DNA of 64,000 nt, taken from Persephonella marina EX-H1. GTDB taxonomy: Bacteria > Aquificota > Aquificia > Aquificales > Hydrogenothermaceae. The stretch covers positions 1,690,210 to 1,754,209 of the forward strand of contig NC_012440.1 in assembly GCF_000021565.1 (NCBI RefSeq), read 5' to 3'. Within the stretch, counting starts at the first letter, position 1, and the number at the start of each line of letters is the position of its first letter. The position numbers and the translations under genes were made by a program. The notes below the pieces were generated by a model that did not search any database, had not been told where the DNA came from, and was given only the letters and a program-made list of their open reading frames with translations. Shown in pieces: positions 9,614 through 19,218 of this stretch.

Positions 9614-10072
9614 ATGAAAAAGATTAGACCAACTTCAGGTAAAGTAAAACAGGCTTTATTTAATATTCTATACGATATTACAGGTGAGAGTTTCCTTGAT
9701 CTCTTTGCAGGAACAGGTGAGATAGGTCTGACAGCTGTAAAAAAGGGGGCTTCTCAGGTTATATTTGTTGAGAAGGACAGAAAGAGGGCTGAGCAGATAA
9801 AGAAAAAGGTCTCAAAATACACACAGAATTTTAAGGTTATAACTGCCGATGCTATAAAATTTTTGAAAAATTATAAAAAAGAGGCTTTTGATATAATCTT
9901 TGCTGATCCACCTTACGATTATAAAGATTATGAGAAGCTTATAGATCTTGCCCTTGAAAAACTTTCAGAAAATGGCGTTTTTATACTTGAACACAGATCG
10001 GATAGACATTTTGGTGCTGATGAGGAGAGAACTTATGGGGACACAACATTATCATTCTGGAGAAAGGCATGA
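9614..10072 (+). CDS. rsmD: 16S rRNA guanine-966 N2-methyltransferase RsmD
   Basis: 152 residues, Rossmann methyltransferase. SAM-binding DLFAGTGEIGL and the catalytic DPPY (in FADPPYDYKDY) identify an N2-guanine methyltransferase; RPTSGKVKQALFNIL at the start is the RsmD signature. The N-terminal strand found in many RsmD proteins is absent, so it is shorter by roughly 20 residues. The stop overlaps the coaD start by 4 bp, a neighbour pair seen in many bacteria. Confidence 0.9.
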   Translation: MKKIRPTSGKVKQALFNILYDITGESFLDLFAGTGEIGLTAVKKGASQVIFVEKDRKRAEQIKKKVSKYTQNFKVITADAIKFLKNYKKEAFDIIFADPPYDYKDYEKLIDLALEKLSENGVFILEHRSDRHFGADEERTYGDTTLSFWRKA

Positions 10073-10554
10073 TAACAAAGGTTTGCGTTTATCCTGGAAC
10101 TTTTGATCCTGTTCATTACGGGCATATAGATATTGTTAAGAGAGCCTTAAATGTTTTTGAGAATGTTATAGTTGCTATAGCTGAAAATCCTAAGAAAAAG
10201 CCCCTTTTCAGTATAGATGAAAGGGTTGATATGTTCAGGGAGTCAATAAAGGAGTTCTCAGACAGGGTTATTGTGGAATCATTTGAAGGACTTCTGATTA
10301 ATTTTATGAGAAAGTACAACACAAAGATCATAGTCAGAGGAGTGAGACTTTTTACAGATTTTGAGTATGAGCTGCAGATAGCGATGACAAACTACAATCT
10401 TGATAAAGTTGAGACATTCTTCCTTATGCCTTCTCAGGAGCTTATACATATAAGCTCATCAATTGTTAAAGATGTTGCATTACACCACGGTGATCTTTCC
10501 AAAATGGTTCATCCTTATGTTGAAAAAAAATTAAGGGAGAAGTTTAAGGTGTGA
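10069..10554 (+). CDS. coaD: Phosphopantetheine adenylyltransferase CoaD
   Basis: 161 residues, the standard size. The nucleotidyltransferase site GTFDPVHYGHIDI (TxxH...GHxD) is at the N-terminus and ISSSIVKD provides the ATP-binding serines. It transfers AMP to 4'-phosphopantetheine in coenzyme A synthesis. ATG overlaps the rsmD stop, and its own stop overlaps the next ATG. Confidence 0.95.
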   Translation: MITKVCVYPGTFDPVHYGHIDIVKRALNVFENVIVAIAENPKKKPLFSIDERVDMFRESIKEFSDRVIVESFEGLLINFMRKYNTKIIVRGVRLFTDFEYELQIAMTNYNLDKVETFFLMPSQELIHISSSIVKDVALHHGDLSKMVHPYVEKKLREKFKV

Positions 10555-11051
10555 AGATGAGGTGGTTAGTTTTAATTTTACTGATGTTTGTTAGCTCCTG
10601 TGGGTACAGGGCTACAGACTTTACAGAGAAGAAGGCTGAGGGAAAGCTGCAGGATATATTCTGTGTAAGGAGTGTTGATATAAACACACCAGAGGCAACA
10701 GCTGTTGATATTTTTTACAGATATGTAAGTCAGGCTGTTCTATCAGCAGGTTACAGACTTGAATGTTCAAAATGGACAGACAGATATGTCTACCTCACAG
10801 TAAAAAGGCTTGATGTTAAGCCTATCGGTTACTCAATATCACAGAGGGCTTACATTTATAAGGTCAGTGGTATTATGGAGCTAACGGTTGAAGATAAGGA
10901 AAAAAATGTTATTTTATCAAGGGAGATATGGGAGACAGTTCAGTATATCGGTTCTGGATTGAGTGCCGATATTGAAAGGAGATACGCTATTGAGGAGCTT
11001 GCAAGACTCGTTGAAGCAAGGATATTTTCTATACTAACAGAGCTTGAGTGA
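10551..11051 (+). CDS. lptE: LptE-like outer-membrane assembly lipoprotein
   Basis: 166 residues. A basic start and hydrophobic stretch end in the lipobox FVSSCGY, so Cys17 should be lipidated. The remaining part is a small alpha/beta domain with YRYVSQAVLSAGYRL and IEELARLVEARIFSIL, as in LptE/RlpB, the plug of the LptD lipopolysaccharide translocon. In many bacteria lptE lies directly ahead of holA, as it does here. Similarity is weak in this family, so the name leans on the lipobox and gene order. Confidence 0.65.
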   Translation: MKMRWLVLILLMFVSSCGYRATDFTEKKAEGKLQDIFCVRSVDINTPEATAVDIFYRYVSQAVLSAGYRLECSKWTDRYVYLTVKRLDVKPIGYSISQRAYIYKVSGIMELTVEDKEKNVILSREIWETVQYIGSGLSADIERRYAIEELARLVEARIFSILTELE

Positions 11052-12049
11052 TGGCAGAGACAAATATTATTCAGCTTATTAAAAATTTCAGTTTTGAGGA
11101 TCTATTACCTGTAAATCTTGTTTACGGTAAAGAGGAGCTGTTAAAGAGGCAGCTTATTGATAAGGTTAAGTCTTTTAAGGGTGAGGATATCCATATACTG
11201 TGGGGGGATGAAACCTCTGTGAAGGAGATAGAGGAGATATTCTCAAGTTCTTCACTTTTTTCAAAGGGAAATATAGCTGTTTTATGGGATCTTGAGAGTT
11301 TTATAAAAAATCTGAAAAAGGGAGATACTGAAAGATTTTTAGATACTCTCAGAAAGATAAACAGTCCTGACAGATTTTTTATAATATCAAATAAGGATAA
11401 ACTACCTGCAAAAGAGCCTTATAAAAGTTTAAAAGAGATAGCAAATATAATCGTTTCAGCACCGTTAACACCTAAGGCCTTTGTTCTTTCAATAAAGAAA
11501 AAGATAGAGGGAAATGGGAAAAAGATAGATGACAGAACAGTTCTGTATCTATCCTCAAAGCTGAAAAATGATCTTATGTATGCAAAACAGGAGATAGAAA
11601 AGCTCCTCCTATATGTTTCTGATAAAGATGAGATAACGGAAGAGGATATTGATAAAGTTGTTATACCAAAGATTGAGGAAAATATATTTGTTTTCCTTAA
11701 TAGATTTTTCTCAAAAGATCCAAAGGCTGTAGAGATCTTTATCAATCTTATAGAAACAACACATCATCCATTTGAGGTACAGTCTTTCTTACTTGGTCAG
11801 CTTAACAAACTGCTTGTATTCAGATCTTTACTTGATGAAGGAAAACCTTTAGATGCTGTATTTTCCCAGCTTGGGATAAAACATCCTGCACAGAAGGGAA
11901 CATTTCAGAAGCTGGTCTCTGTTCTATCAAAGGAAGACCTGATAGAGATGATTAAGGAGCTGTATAAACTTGAGATACAGCAGAAGGTTTACTACAGTGA
12001 TATATATGAGAGCTCAACAGAGTATGTGATAAAGATGGTGAATGGATAA
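11051..12049 (+). CDS. holA: DNA polymerase III delta subunit HolA
   Basis: 332 residues from ATG at 11051 (a GTG one codon earlier is possible). Clamp-loader subunit: VNLVYGKEELLKRQLIDKV at the N-terminus, a central ATPase-like fold without Walker A, and the C-terminal helical collar (PFEVQSFLLGQLNKLLVFRSL). It opens the beta clamp in the gamma complex. It follows the lptE-like gene with overlap and overlaps ruvB by one base. Confidence 0.85.
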   Translation: MAETNIIQLIKNFSFEDLLPVNLVYGKEELLKRQLIDKVKSFKGEDIHILWGDETSVKEIEEIFSSSSLFSKGNIAVLWDLESFIKNLKKGDTERFLDTLRKINSPDRFFIISNKDKLPAKEPYKSLKEIANIIVSAPLTPKAFVLSIKKKIEGNGKKIDDRTVLYLSSKLKNDLMYAKQEIEKLLLYVSDKDEITEEDIDKVVIPKIEENIFVFLNRFFSKDPKAVEIFINLIETTHHPFEVQSFLLGQLNKLLVFRSLLDEGKPLDAVFSQLGIKHPAQKGTFQKLVSVLSKEDLIEMIKELYKLEIQQKVYYSDIYESSTEYVIKMVNG

Positions 12050-13014
12050 TGGAAATCTTAAGGGAAGAGAGCTTTGATATAGATCTCAGACCTAAAAGTA
12101 TAGATGATTATATAGGTCAGGATGAGGTAAAAAAACAGATAAAGATATTTGTTGATGCCTCAAAAAAAACAGGTAAAACACTTGATCATATACTTATAGG
12201 CGGTCCACCTGGACTTGGGAAAACATCACTTGCACAGGTTATAGCCAGGGAGCTGGGGAAGAATATTGTGTTCACCTCAGGTCCTGTCCTTGAGAAGAAG
12301 GGAGATATAGCTGGTATACTCTCCTCACTTGAGGAGGGGGATATACTCTTTATAGATGAGATCCATAGACTCAATCCTTCTGTAGAGGAGGCTTTATATC
12401 CTGCAATGGAGGATTTCTGCCTTGATATAATCATAGGAAAGGGAAGCAGTTCAAGATCTGTAAGGATAGATATACCACCTTTTACGCTGATAGGAGCAAC
12501 AACAAGATCAGGGATGTTAACATCCCCCTTAATATCAAGATTTGGGATAATACTTCATATTGATTATTACGATACGGATTCCCTAACAAGGATAGTCTTA
12601 AGATCTGCAAAGATACTCGGTATAAAGATAACAGAAAATGGGGCAAGGGAGATAGCAAGAAGGTCAAGGGGAACTCCAAGAATAGCAAACAGATTTTTAA
12701 AAAGGGTTTACGACTTTGCTGTTGTAAAAAAAGACGGAACTGTAACTGAAGATACAGCAAGGGAGGCGCTTGATTTTTTAGGAATAGACAGTTACGGTCT
12801 TGACAGCAGGGACAGAAAGTATCTCCAGATAATAATTGAAAAGTTCAACGGAAAACCTGTAGGTCTCAACACTCTCTCTTCAGCTCTGTCAGAGGACAGG
12901 TACACAATAGAGGAGATAATTGAGCCGTTTCTTTTAAGATCAGGTTTTATAGAGAGAACACCAAAGGGTAGAAAGCCGACAGATAAAGCCTTAAAAATAT
13001 TCAAAAAAATTTGA
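12049..13014 (+). CDS. ruvB: Holliday junction branch-migration helicase RuvB
   Basis: 321 residues, AAA+ ATPase. Walker A GGPPGLGKTSL near residue 51, Walker B FIDEIHRL, sensor GATTRSGMLTSPLISRFG with the arginine finger, and a C-terminal winged helix (RSGFIERTPKGRKPT). It forms the hexameric motor with RuvA at Holliday junctions. ATG overlaps the holA stop. No ruvA or ruvC is adjacent. Confidence 0.95.
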   Translation: MEILREESFDIDLRPKSIDDYIGQDEVKKQIKIFVDASKKTGKTLDHILIGGPPGLGKTSLAQVIARELGKNIVFTSGPVLEKKGDIAGILSSLEEGDILFIDEIHRLNPSVEEALYPAMEDFCLDIIIGKGSSSRSVRIDIPPFTLIGATTRSGMLTSPLISRFGIILHIDYYDTDSLTRIVLRSAKILGIKITENGAREIARRSRGTPRIANRFLKRVYDFAVVKKDGTVTEDTAREALDFLGIDSYGLDSRDRKYLQIIIEKFNGKPVGLNTLSSALSEDRYTIEEIIEPFLLRSGFIERTPKGRKPTDKALKIFKKI

Positions 13015-13051
13015 AAATATCACAGATATTATATATATTAAGTAAACCTGA

Positions 13052-13074
13052 AATAAAACACCGTTTTATTTTTT
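13052..13074 (+). terminator. Weak hairpin and T tract after ruvB
   Basis: AATAAAAC and GTTTTATT pair across a 3-nt loop and are followed by TTTT, 38 bases after the ruvB stop and directly before the nadA ribosome site AAGGAGG. The stem has a single G-C pair, so termination would be partial; it may instead modulate nadA translation. Confidence 0.35.
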
Positions 13075-13088
13075 AAGGAGGTTTAACA

Positions 13089-14030
13089 TTGACAGCTGTT
13101 GTAGAGAACAAAGAGGCTTTAATTGAGAGAATAAATTATCTGAGAAAGAAAAAAAATGCTGTTCTTCTCGCACATTTCTACCAGAGAGGAGAGATACAGG
13201 ACATAGCAGACTATGTTGGTGATTCCCTTGAGCTTGCAAGGAGGGCACAGGAAACTGATGCTGACATTATTGTTTTCTCAGGTGTGAGATTTATGGCTGA
13301 AACGGCAAAAATACTCAATCCAACAAAAAAAGTTCTCCATCCAAACCCTGAAAGTGGCTGTCCTATGGCTGATATGGCCACAGTTGAAGGTGTTTTGAAA
13401 CTTAAAGAGGAGCATCCGGACGCTGTTGTTGTTTCATATATAAACACAAATGCAGATGTCAAAACAATATCTGATGTTATTGTTACATCAAGAAATGCTG
13501 TAAAAGTGGTTAAGGCTTTGGATGCAAAGAAGATAATATTTGTTCCAGACCAGTTTCTTGGAAGCTATATAGCAAGGCAGGTTCCAGAGAAGGAGTTTAT
13601 ACTCTGGAAAGGATTCTGTCCTCCACATTTTAATCTAACACCTGATCAGCTTCTTGCACTTAAAGAGAGATATCCTGATGCCAAGATAGCTGTTCATCCA
13701 GAGTGTAACACTGAGACCGTTAAGATAGCAGATTTTGTTGGAAGTACATCACAGATAATTGAGTTTGCAACAACCTGTGACTCTAAGAATGTGATAATAG
13801 GAACGGAGATAGGTCTAAAACACTGGCTTGAGAAGTTAAACCCAGACAAGAACTATATATTCCCTGTTAATGCAGACTACTGTGGAACCATACACTGCTG
13901 TGATATGAAGAAGAACACACTTGAGAAGATAGCTGATGTTTTAGAGAGGGAGATTAATGAGATAGTTCTTCCAGAGGATATTATAGAAAAAGCGAAAAAA
14001 CCATTAGATAAGATGCTTGAGATAGTTTAA
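13089..14030 (+). CDS. nadA: Quinolinate synthase NadA
   Basis: 313 residues with a TTG start, seven bases after AAGGAGG. The three 4Fe-4S cysteines match ESGCPMADM (Cys91), GFCPPH (Cys177) and HCCDMKKNTLE (Cys270). LLAHFYQRGEIQDIAD and VHPECNTE are further family signatures. It condenses iminoaspartate with dihydroxyacetone phosphate in NAD synthesis. It is separated from ruvB by a possible weak terminator and converges on the rhodanese gene. Confidence 0.95.
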   Translation: MTAVVENKEALIERINYLRKKKNAVLLAHFYQRGEIQDIADYVGDSLELARRAQETDADIIVFSGVRFMAETAKILNPTKKVLHPNPESGCPMADMATVEGVLKLKEEHPDAVVVSYINTNADVKTISDVIVTSRNAVKVVKALDAKKIIFVPDQFLGSYIARQVPEKEFILWKGFCPPHFNLTPDQLLALKERYPDAKIAVHPECNTETVKIADFVGSTSQIIEFATTCDSKNVIIGTEIGLKHWLEKLNPDKNYIFPVNADYCGTIHCCDMKKNTLEKIADVLEREINEIVLPEDIIEKAKKPLDKMLEIV

Positions 14031-14049
14031 AAAAAGCCCCTTACGGGGC
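14029..14049 (-). terminator. Rho-independent terminator of the rhodanese gene
   Basis: On the minus strand GCCCC-GTAA-GGGGC is followed by seven T residues, 28 bases after the rhodanese stop. It lies immediately behind the nadA stop but has no T tract in the plus direction. Confidence 0.8.
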
Positions 14050-14076
14050 AAAGGGACGGGAGAGAGGGGGAAGGGG

Positions 14077-14427
14077 TTAGTACTGGGGGACTGTCGGATC
14101 TATAAATTCAGACCACGCCAAAATACCACCTTCAACATTTTTAACATTTTTAAACCCTTTTTCCATAAGCCATAAAGTTGCCTGAAGGCTTCTGTTTCCG
14201 CTTCTACAGATTATGTATATAGGTTTATCCTTAGGAAGCTTGTCTATAACTGCGGGAAGTTTCATAAGTGGAATTAGCATAGCCTCTTTTTCTCTTATCC
14301 TTGAAAACTCATACTCCTGAGGTTCTCTAACGTCTAGAAGGATAAAATCCTCACCGCTGTCTATCTTTTCCTTGAGCTCATTTACTGAGATATGTATCTT
14401 GCTGTAAGTCTCTCTGTCTAAAAACAA
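14077..14427 (-). CDS. Single-domain rhodanese-like sulfurtransferase
   Basis: 116 residues, one rhodanese domain. The active-site loop is CRSGNRS, with DVREPQEYEFSRI upstream and GGILAWSEF at the end, the usual GlpE/PspE pattern. It would carry sulfane sulfur on Cys in the cytoplasm; no signal peptide is seen. The region between it and the GlcD-type gene holds both promoters. A good terminator follows, so it is probably monocistronic. Confidence 0.87.
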   Translation of the reverse strand: MFLDRETYSKIHISVNELKEKIDSGEDFILLDVREPQEYEFSRIREKEAMLIPLMKLPAVIDKLPKDKPIYIICRSGNRSLQATLWLMEKGFKNVKNVEGGILAWSEFIDPTVPQY

Positions 14428-14604
14428 GGCTGATCCTCCGTTTTTTTTATTTTTAAATTTAACAACAGCATTAGATTATTTTTATAATCTATATCATAAA
14501 TTTAGAATATAAAGATTTTTTTATCTTGTGAGATGGATCATTTATAAAAAGATAAAAACAGGTATGCTAAAATCTTAAAGAGACAAAATCTTAAGGAGTA
14601 AGGT

Positions 14605-16008
14605 ATGTTTGAGATAGAACAGAGAGAGATTATAAATGTTCCAGAGAATATAAAAAATATACTGAGGAAGGAGATAGGGGAATATAAAGTTCTTGATGAT
14701 GATATGGACAGGCTTCTCTATTCTTACGATGCAACAAGGATAAAAATGCTTCCTTCAGTTGTCGTTATACCAGAGACAGAAGAGGAGGTAAGAAAGGTAG
14801 TAAGTATATGCTATCAGGAGGGAATACCTGTAACCCCAAGGGGTGCAGGATCAGGATATACGGGAGGAGCTCTTCCTGTTAAAGGTGGTGTTCTTGTTTC
14901 ATTTGAGAAGATGGACAGAATACTTGAGATAGATGAGGAAAACGCTGTAGCCAGGGTTCAGCCTGGCGTGGTTACATATAAACTCCAGCAGGAGGTTGAA
15001 AAAAGAGGGCTTTTCTATCCACCAGATCCTGCAAGCTACAAGTTCTGCACAATTGGGGGAAATGTTGCTGAGAATGCTGGAGGTCCAAGATGTGTTAAGT
15101 ATGGGGTTACAAGAGAGTATGTTATGGAGCTAAACACTGTAATATACAGCGGTGAGATTATACACACAGGGAGACCTACACTGAAGGATGTTGCAGGATA
15201 CGATATAACAAGGGTTCTTATAGGAAGTGAGGGAACTTTAGGCCTTTTCACAGAGATAACATTAAAGCTTATACCTAAACCTAAAGCTTCAAAAACAGTG
15301 AAGGCTATATTCTCAGATATAGCTTCTGTAGGAAAAACTGTAAAGGATATATTCAAGGCGGGAATATCCCCTTCCGCCCTTGAGTTTATGGATAAACTTG
15401 CTATAAACGCTGTTGAGGATTTTGGTCATTTTGGACTGCCGAGAGATGCTGAAGTTTTATTACTTATTGAGGTTGACGGGCATCCAAAGGCTTTAGAGGA
15501 GGAGATAGTTGAGGTGGCAAGAATATGTGAGCTTAATGGAGCATCTGTTGAGATAGCCCAGACAGATAGAGAGGCTGAAAATCTGTGGACTGCGAGAAGA
15601 TCACTATCACCTGCCGTATCAAAACTGGGAAGGGTTAAGATAAACGAGGATATAGTATTCCCAAGAAGTTATCTCCCTGAAGCACTCCCTCAGCTCAGGG
15701 ATATTGGTAAGAGATACAATCTGAAGATGGTAAATTTTGGACATATCGGTGATGGAAATGTTCATGCAAACTTCATGATAAGCGGTCTTGATCCTGATGA
15801 GCTGAAAAGGACGGAAAAGGCTGTGGAAGAGGTGTTTGATCTTGCCTTGAAGTACGGTGGATCAATAACCGGAGAACATGGTGTAGGTATAACAAAAGCA
15901 TCATTTATGAAAAAGATGTTCAAGCCTAAAGAGATAGAGATAATGAGGGGAATAAAGTCAGTCTTTGATCCGGAAGGTCTGATAAATCCCGGCAAGATGG
16001 GTCTGTGA
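14605..16008 (+). CDS. glcD: FAD-linked oxidase, GlcD type (glycolate/D-lactate dehydrogenase)
   Basis: 467 residues. The FAD-binding PCMH domain has PRGAGSGYTGGALPVKGG (pyrophosphate loop) and FCTIGGNVAENAGGPRCVKYG. The C-terminal domain has FGHIGDGNVHANF and GSITGEHGVG, the metal/substrate-binding region of GlcD and D-lactate dehydrogenases. It oxidises a 2-hydroxyacid and passes electrons to quinone or a partner iron-sulfur subunit. No glcE or glcF is present, so substrate and partner stay open. A ribosome site AAGGAG precedes the ATG. Confidence 0.85.
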   Translation: MFEIEQREIINVPENIKNILRKEIGEYKVLDDDMDRLLYSYDATRIKMLPSVVVIPETEEEVRKVVSICYQEGIPVTPRGAGSGYTGGALPVKGGVLVSFEKMDRILEIDEENAVARVQPGVVTYKLQQEVEKRGLFYPPDPASYKFCTIGGNVAENAGGPRCVKYGVTREYVMELNTVIYSGEIIHTGRPTLKDVAGYDITRVLIGSEGTLGLFTEITLKLIPKPKASKTVKAIFSDIASVGKTVKDIFKAGISPSALEFMDKLAINAVEDFGHFGLPRDAEVLLLIEVDGHPKALEEEIVEVARICELNGASVEIAQTDREAENLWTARRSLSPAVSKLGRVKINEDIVFPRSYLPEALPQLRDIGKRYNLKMVNFGHIGDGNVHANFMISGLDPDELKRTEKAVEEVFDLALKYGGSITGEHGVGITKASFMKKMFKPKEIEIMRGIKSVFDPEGLINPGKMGL

Positions 16009-16084
16009 AAATAATTTTTTCTTAATAATAATTTTTGATTTATAATAATAATAGATCTCTTATGCAAGTCTGGGGGAAAATTAT

Positions 16085-16885
16085 ATGAGACTGAAGATTC
16101 AGATAGAGACTGAGTGTGTTCCTATAATCTACAGACATCGTGTTGTTTCATTTATTAAAGAGGCTCTAAAAAAATCAAACGGAAGTTATAAGGACTTTCT
16201 ATACCAGAACAAGATAACAAAACCTTTCACATTCAATCTAGTTCTACCAAAAAACAGGGAGGCAAACAAAACTTTAATAAAGATAGATGATAACTTCAGT
16301 GTTGAGGATATAGTTTTCTCACTTAAGGACAGATGTATAACAATTTATATAAGCTCACTTGACAGAGGATTTATAAACAGTCTTTACAGAGGGATAAAGA
16401 GGCTGAAATTTTTTGATTTCAGCTGGAATGACAGTATGCTTGTTGAAGGGAAGAAGATAATATGGAAGGTCAGAAGTATAACTGTCTTTCCTGATAAAGT
16501 TATAAAAGAGTCATCAGTACTATTCAAAACAAACTCACCTATGATAATTGAGGATAAAGAGGACAGACCTGTTCTTTTCAATCAGCCTGAGTTTGAGGAA
16601 TGTCTTAACGAGATAGCTGACAGGATACTTAAGGCAAAACATATTAAAGGCTCAGGTTTATCAAAACCTTTAAGGTTTGAGCCTGTTGAGATGAGGAAAC
16701 AGGTCGTCAAGCATACACTTAAGGATTTCAGGGACAAAACAGGTAAACCTGTGATGTATCTTACCGGGAACTCAGGTGTATTCAGGCTTTCAGGGGACCC
16801 TTCAGACCTGAATATACTTCACAAGATAGGTATAGGAAACAGGACAGGTCAGGGTTTTGGGATGATTGAGCTTGTAAGTCAGTAG
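16085..16885 (+). CDS. cas6: Cas6-family CRISPR RNA endoribonuclease (orphan)
   Basis: 266 residues with two ferredoxin-like halves. The C-terminus has the diagnostic glycine-rich loop GIGNRTGQGFGMIELV, and FTFNLVLPKN in the N-terminal half is also typical. Cas6 cuts CRISPR repeat RNA to make crRNAs. No array or other cas gene lies in this window, so it must serve an array elsewhere or be a relic. It begins 77 bp after the glcD stop. The convergent hydrolase overlaps its end by 7 bp. Confidence 0.82.
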   Translation: MRLKIQIETECVPIIYRHRVVSFIKEALKKSNGSYKDFLYQNKITKPFTFNLVLPKNREANKTLIKIDDNFSVEDIVFSLKDRCITIYISSLDRGFINSLYRGIKRLKFFDFSWNDSMLVEGKKIIWKVRSITVFPDKVIKESSVLFKTNSPMIIEDKEDRPVLFNQPEFEECLNEIADRILKAKHIKGSGLSKPLRFEPVEMRKQVVKHTLKDFRDKTGKPVMYLTGNSGVFRLSGDPSDLNILHKIGIGNRTGQGFGMIELVSQ

Positions 16886-17862
16886 GTCTCCGGAAATATC
16901 TTTTTTGCCTCTTCTATTATTCTGTAGCTGTTTTTTCCATATCTCCTTGAGAAATGAAAAACTACAAGCTTTTTGACCTCTGCTTCCTTTGCTATCTTAC
17001 CTGTCTGGTCAGCTGTTAGATGGAAAACCTTTGAGGCCTGTTCTTTGTCTTCAGGTAGAAAAACAGCTTCACAGTAAAGAATATCAGAGTTTTTCACAAG
17101 CTGGACTATCTTTTTCCTGTTTTCTTCAGAGTATATAACATCTGTTACATAGGATATCTTGTATCCTGGGAGTGTGTAGCTGAACTGATCCTTAAGGTAC
17201 TCATAACTGTATTCTTTTCCAGCTATCTGGAAATTTTTTCCCCTGTTTTTTTCATCCTCTAAAAATCTCTTAAAATCACCTATCTCCTTTCCTTTTAAAG
17301 GCAGTTCCTTGATCTTTTCTTTTTTCAGGTATAGTTTTTCTTTGTACTCAAAGGAATAACCGAGAACATTTATCTTGTGATCCAGAACGGCAAATCTAAC
17401 TCTGTAGTTCTGATCTTCGTAAATGATATCATTCTCAGCCTTCTCCTCTTTTATAAAATCCTTTGCAAACTTTTTCTTTATATCATAGCTATAGTACTCA
17501 AACCTTCCCTCATTCCACTGTTTAAGATTGAAAACAAGCTGGGGCTCATACTCAACGAGATTCCATGTGTACCCCTGCAGTTTACAGTAAAGATTATCAG
17601 CGATTGGTGAAATACCAAAGATATCAACCGTATGTGGTTTTCCAAGTTTGTTTCTGAGTAGATGGTCAAAGCCTATAAAATGATCCATATGTGTGTGGGT
17701 TATAAATACCTTTGTTATCTTTCTTAAAAGATGTCTGTCCAGCCTTCTTATATTTCCGACATCAAAAAGTATATACTCTCCAAGACTTTCTATCTCAATA
17801 ACTATACCTGGATCGTCAGTTCTCTCATTTATCAGATAATGTTTTATCCTTGGTTTTGCCAT
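16879..17862 (-). CDS. Metallo-beta-lactamase fold hydrolase, RNase Z-like
   Basis: 327 residues. FITHTHMDHFIGFDHLLR is the HxHxDH metal site, YVTDVIYSEENRK and CEAVFLPEDKEQASKVFHLTADQTG supply further ligands, and VVFHFSRRYG the late His. This order matches the RNase Z/ElaC group, which trims tRNA 3' ends, with a longer insert (about residues 110-215) than ElaC. A related phosphodiesterase is possible. It overlaps cas6 at the 3' end on the opposite strand. Confidence 0.7.
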   Translation of the reverse strand: MAKPRIKHYLINERTDDPGIVIEIESLGEYILFDVGNIRRLDRHLLRKITKVFITHTHMDHFIGFDHLLRNKLGKPHTVDIFGISPIADNLYCKLQGYTWNLVEYEPQLVFNLKQWNEGRFEYYSYDIKKKFAKDFIKEEKAENDIIYEDQNYRVRFAVLDHKINVLGYSFEYKEKLYLKKEKIKELPLKGKEIGDFKRFLEDEKNRGKNFQIAGKEYSYEYLKDQFSYTLPGYKISYVTDVIYSEENRKKIVQLVKNSDILYCEAVFLPEDKEQASKVFHLTADQTGKIAKEAEVKKLVVFHFSRRYGKNSYRIIEEAKKIFPETY

Positions 17863-17934
17863 CCCAGTTCCTTGTTAGAAATAGATATTATTTTTATATT
17901 TAAATACACCTAATATTTGACTAAGGAAAATACT

Positions 17935-19218
17935 ATGTTTTTTAAAAAAAGTAAAGAATGTATAAATGAGTTTTTAGGTTATAGGGGGACGGAAGATCTT
18001 TTCTTTACAGAGAATAACGAATCCATCAAAGATATCTCAAGGGAGGATATAGAAAGGGAGTTCAGAAATCTCTCATTTCTGTATTTCTCAAGGAAGATAG
18101 AACAGATCTTTAAAGATTACTTTCTAAAAGTAAAGATAAACCAGATAAGGTTTGCACTGGCTTTTGGTTTATTTTTATACTCAATCTTTGCCGTTCTTGA
18201 TTATTTATTGTTCCCACAGGTGATGTACGATCTTTGGGTCGTAAGGGCTTTTGTTGTTTCAATAGGATTGTCTGCACTTGCCTACTCCTATGTTTCTAAA
18301 AATAAAACCTTTCTTGAGTTTTTTGTTTCTGTTGTTATTTTTATCGGAGGAATGGGTATTCTACTGATGATAATCCTTATAGATTTTTATGAGGAGAAGG
18401 CACATATATACTATGCTGGACTTCTCCTTGTTGTGTTTTTTGCCTACACATTTTCTTCCATAAGACTTCTTTACGCTGTAGTTCCATCAATATCCGTAGT
18501 TATAGCTTACCTGATAGCTGATATCACATATATAAAAACTGAGAAATTTATTCTTATAAACAACAGTTTTTTCCTTGTTTCGGCAAATGTTATGGGGATA
18601 TTTGCAGGGTATATGCTGGAGTATTTCTTCAGGAAAAACTTTCTTCAGTCGTTCCTTATATTTTTAGATAAGAAAAAGACAGAGTATCTGAACAGAAAGC
18701 TGTATGAGATGACAATAACAGACGAACTTACAAAGGTCGCTAACAGAAGGTTCTTTCAAGAAGCTGTTGAGAAAGAACTTAAAAGGGCATACAGAGAAAG
18801 ATACCCTGTATCACTTCTTATAGTGGATGTTGACCATTTTAAAGAGTACAACGACTCTTTTGGACATACCGCAGGTGATAGATGTCTATGTAGTGTTGCT
18901 GAGATACTTAAAAAATACAGAAAGAGATCCTATGATCTTGTTGCAAGGTATGGTGGAGATGAGTTTATTGTCGTTCTGCCGAAAGCTTCGGAAGATTATG
19001 CGATGAATGTAGCCCAGATGATAAGGTCTGATGTGGAAGATCTGTGTATAAAACATATAGAGCCTTTTAACAGGGTTACCGTTTCCATAGGTGTTGCTGT
19101 TCTGAATGGGAAAAGGATAAAGGGGGTAACAGTAAAAAACCTGATAAATACAGCGGATAAAGCTCTTTATATTGCGAAAAAGGAAGGCAGAAACAGGGTG
19201 GTAAAACTAGATATTTAG
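17935..19218 (+). CDS. Membrane-bound diguanylate cyclase (GGDEF)
   Basis: About 427 residues from the ATG with AAGG upstream; a TTG 18 bases earlier is open but lacks a site. Five to six membrane spans (about 75-225) form the sensor part. The GGDEF domain follows, with intact RYGGDEF at roughly residue 339 and TDELTKVANRRFF at its start, so it should make cyclic di-GMP. The inhibitory RxxD site upstream of GGDEF is not evident. It converges on the M28 peptidase gene with a 12-bp overlap. Confidence 0.88.
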   Translation: MFFKKSKECINEFLGYRGTEDLFFTENNESIKDISREDIEREFRNLSFLYFSRKIEQIFKDYFLKVKINQIRFALAFGLFLYSIFAVLDYLLFPQVMYDLWVVRAFVVSIGLSALAYSYVSKNKTFLEFFVSVVIFIGGMGILLMIILIDFYEEKAHIYYAGLLLVVFFAYTFSSIRLLYAVVPSISVVIAYLIADITYIKTEKFILINNSFFLVSANVMGIFAGYMLEYFFRKNFLQSFLIFLDKKKTEYLNRKLYEMTITDELTKVANRRFFQEAVEKELKRAYRERYPVSLLIVDVDHFKEYNDSFGHTAGDRCLCSVAEILKKYRKRSYDLVARYGGDEFIVVLPKASEDYAMNVAQMIRSDVEDLCIKHIEPFNRVTVSIGVAVLNGKRIKGVTVKNLINTADKALYIAKKEGRNRVVKLDI

